Made by a program: the position numbers and the translations under genes
Part shown: positions 62,426 to 64,000 of the stretch, in pieces
How the letters are laid out: each line of letters starts with the position of its first letter
Position numbering within the stretch: position 1 is the stretch's first letter
NCBI GenBank assembly: GCA_041665605.1
Contig: JBAYIO010000003.1
Span: 41,721-105,720 of the forward strand
Source: CAIPAT01 sp041665605
GTDB taxonomy: Bacteria > Verrucomicrobiota > Lentisphaeria > Victivallales > Victivallaceae
DNA: 64,000 bases
Direction of reading: 5' to 3'
The notes under the pieces: generated by a model
What the model was told of the DNA's origin: nothing
The model's database searches: none
The model's input: the letters and a program-made list of their open reading frames with translations, nothing else

Positions 62426-63358
62426 TTATTGCACAGGTTTTGTTCCGTCAATTGTTACAGGCTGTCTGTCTGCTGAATATGCATTCTTGCCCCAGAGGAA
62501 GTTGTTCGTGTCAAGCGTTTCCGCCAGAGTCTTCGGTTCAGAATGCCCGTCAGCGAACATGTAGTTGGCGCGGTCGCTGTGTCTGTCCCACTGCACATAG
62601 TTGATGTGTACGGAAGATGCTGTAGGCGCCGCGGCGGCCGCTTGAGCATCGGCAACCGTAACTGCAACCAGTTTGGGATGCGCCGGATCGTTTTCAGCAT
62701 CATATTGAGTGCTGGAACTGCCGTTGCCTACGCCGGAAACAGGGCGATGCGACTTGAGCGCGGCGCCGCCGCCGGAGGACACTCCCATCAGGCGGTCATA
62801 GACTTGAGTAAACTCAGCCATCAGAATTTCGCCGGCCGGTTTTTTCAGGTCAGTGTCTTTTACACATCTCATCCGGTCGTTGAGGCTGCTCATTTTCAAG
62901 CGCGGCATAATCAGTTCGTTAACAGTATAACTGATACGCGGAACCTGAAAGTCAACCCCGCCGCCGGCGCTGACCTGCTGATCCACAGTGCCAACCGTTT
63001 CACCATACGCATTCACGCCGCCATCGTAACAAGTCGGACCCCAGCCGCCATTGGCCATGGACGGGCAGACGAACGCTTTGTTAGCTTTGACGTAACCGCG
63101 GATCAGACCGCTCCAGTGCGTATACGGCTTCGATGTATTGTTGGGATAGTAGTAAGCCATCGGGAACATCCCTTTGTAGTCATCTTTGTACATCATCAGT
63201 CCGATTCCCTGCTGCTTTTCGTTGCTCAGGCACAGCGAGGCGCGGCCTTTTTCACGAGCAGAGTTCAGCGCGGGCAGCAACATGCCGGCAAGAATTGCTA
63301 TGATAGCTATGACCACCAGCAATTCAATGAGTGTAAAATTACCTTTCCGATTCATCAT
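62426..63358 (-). CDS. DUF1559-type prepilin-like protein
   Basis: From ATG 63358 the product is 310 aa: MMNRKGNFTLIELLVVIAIIAILAGMLLPALNSAREKGRASLCLSNEKQ, then a variable middle and the C-terminal NYMFADGHSEPKTL (DGH motif). Asn precedes Phe at the processing site. A longer frame to 63484 would add 42 hydrophilic residues rich in Met/Glu/Lys from a purine-rich tract; AAGGAAGGG before 63358 favours the short form. It is transcribed toward signal peptidase I. Confidence 0.9.
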   Translation of the reverse strand: MMNRKGNFTLIELLVVIAIIAILAGMLLPALNSAREKGRASLCLSNEKQQGIGLMMYKDDYKGMFPMAYYYPNNTSKPYTHWSGLIRGYVKANKAFVCPSMANGGWGPTCYDGGVNAYGETVGTVDQQVSAGGGVDFQVPRISYTVNELIMPRLKMSSLNDRMRCVKDTDLKKPAGEILMAEFTQVYDRLMGVSSGGGAALKSHRPVSGVGNGSSSTQYDAENDPAHPKLVAVTVADAQAAAAAPTASSVHINYVQWDRHSDRANYMFADGHSEPKTLAETLDTNNFLWGKNAYSADRQPVTIDGTKPVQ

Positions 63359-63796
63359 TTCTTTTTCCCTTCCTTTTTTTGTTTCCATTTCAATTTTCAT
63401 TTCTTTTTCCATTTCCGACTCCGGTCTTAATTTTACTGTCATCTTTTTCACTTCCGTTCCATTTTTTTGATCTGTCATCATCATTTTTTTTTGTTTCTCC
63501 TTCCTTTCTTCGGTTATGATCTTTTGATTATTCCCTGTTTATACCTGTTAGTTTACAGCATGATGGAGATATCTGCAATAGCCCTAATCCAATGCTAACA
63601 ACAAACCAATGTTCCTAATCAAACCTGAAGAAAACTCATCATCATAAACTGACAATTGTTGAGGCATTATACGCTGGAACAGTGCAGATTAAGCACAAGA
63701 CGGCAGGTGGATGATGTAAACGGAAATGCAGGACTCTGGAGCGTCATGCTGCCTTGATGGAATGTCCGGGTGGACAGTCCGGAGTCTCCGGAGAAA
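63359..63796. other. Pyrimidine-rich tract and gene-free stretch
   Basis: 63359-63510 is a T/C-rich, low-complexity tract (purine-rich on minus) with several AAGGA-type segments for the prepilin gene. 63511-63796 shows no gene except the +1-frame continuation of the GIY-YIG remnant (63729-63810). A GTCCGGGTGGAC stem and CGGAGTCTCCGG inverted repeat are near 63766-63791. Confidence 0.5.
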
Positions 63797-63973
63797 TCAA
63801 AACGAAAGAACGCCATGGCGGACTGCTGGACCACTCAAGCTGCCCGGACCTTTATCTTTTGTCCACTTTGAAATCCTGTTATTATGATCCTGCACTCTGC
63901 GAGTGACATCATCTGTGACGCCGATATAGTATTGCCGGCGGACTGAACTGTAGATTACATAACACCAATACAT
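63797..63973 (-). pseudogene. GIY-YIG endonuclease, frameshifted
   Basis: The 58-codon minus-strand frame starts MYWCYVIYSSVRRQYYIGVTDD. The YVIYS...YYIGVT pair is the GIY-YIG signature, followed by DDVTRRVQDHN and SKWTKDKGP, as in UPF0213-like single-domain nucleases. After KGP the frame degrades, but the other frame reads QLEWSSSPPWRSF, the expected WKLV-type block, so one base was gained or lost near 63850. The rest of the domain is missing. Such small nucleases are frequent near repeats; this one is probably inactive. Confidence 0.7.
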
Positions 63974-64000
63974 TTATACTGATCCTATGAAATTAAAAAG

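Overview
The window looks like a piece of a Lentisphaerota (Victivallis/Lentisphaera-type) chromosome. This is an inference from gene content: three DUF1559-type prepilin-like proteins with FTLIELLVVIAIIAIL-type N-termini, many secreted glycoside-hydrolase-like proteins, a formylglycine-generating-enzyme-like protein, a divergent membrane pyrophosphatase, a sensory-type [FeFe]-hydrogenase protein and two ECF sigma factor systems. I recognised no rRNA, tRNA, CRISPR array or complete insertion sequence.

Layout. 1-4478 is core: a truncated HydS-like hydrogenase sensor (minus), an inositol monophosphatase, a Spo0M-like protein, ruvC and a yebC-family regulator. 4479-6025 is a gene-free field of nested repeats. 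6026-12268 is a visibly AT-rich accessory island: a uracil-DNA-glycosylase-like protein, a minus-strand trio (three-TM protein, poly-Gln mini-protein, unknown 223-aa protein), then a plus-strand cassette of a 59-aa ORF, a reverse transcriptase, a structured intercistronic RNA, a four-TM protein and a 347-aa protein. 12377-13057 is a four-helix-bundle protein. 13223-16820 is an ECF sigma/FecR/secreted protein/FGE-like operon. 17002-19514 is an AlgI-type O-acetyltransferase with an SGNH partner. 19549-25056 holds a large secreted protein, a second ECF sigma/anti-sigma pair and a D-aminoacylase-like amidohydrolase. 25057-26379 has no large gene but contains two tandem copies of a small structured-RNA-like element and a 54-aa ORF. 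An RRM protein and an RlmI-like methyltransferase follow.

28484-37981 is a carbohydrate locus: a strong promoter with a palindromic operator in its spacer, a stunted prepilin-like gene, a DUF1080-like protein, a GH84-like enzyme, an (alpha/alpha)6 glucosidase-like enzyme, a URO-D-family protein, an AraC regulator, a PHP protein and a PEMT-like membrane protein. 38307-42454 has the proton-pumping pyrophosphatase and lysS. 42589-48734 is a six-gene envelope lipoprotein operon (COG3014, PEGA, CsgG-like, YcfL, LpoB, unknown). 48836-63973 is a second glycan locus: a GntR-type regulator, GH-like enzymes, a LamG/beta-helix protein, a GH78-like rhamnosidase, prepilins, signal peptidase I and a frameshifted GIY-YIG gene.

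The best candidate for an undescribed system is the RT cassette at 8806-12268. The RT has an intact catalytic triad. It is followed by an approximately 148-nt RNA closed by a 14-bp stem ending in a U-tract, then a membrane protein and a companion gene. This is compatible with a DRT/retron-like anti-phage system in which the RNA would be template or scaffold and the membrane protein the effector. That role is inference.
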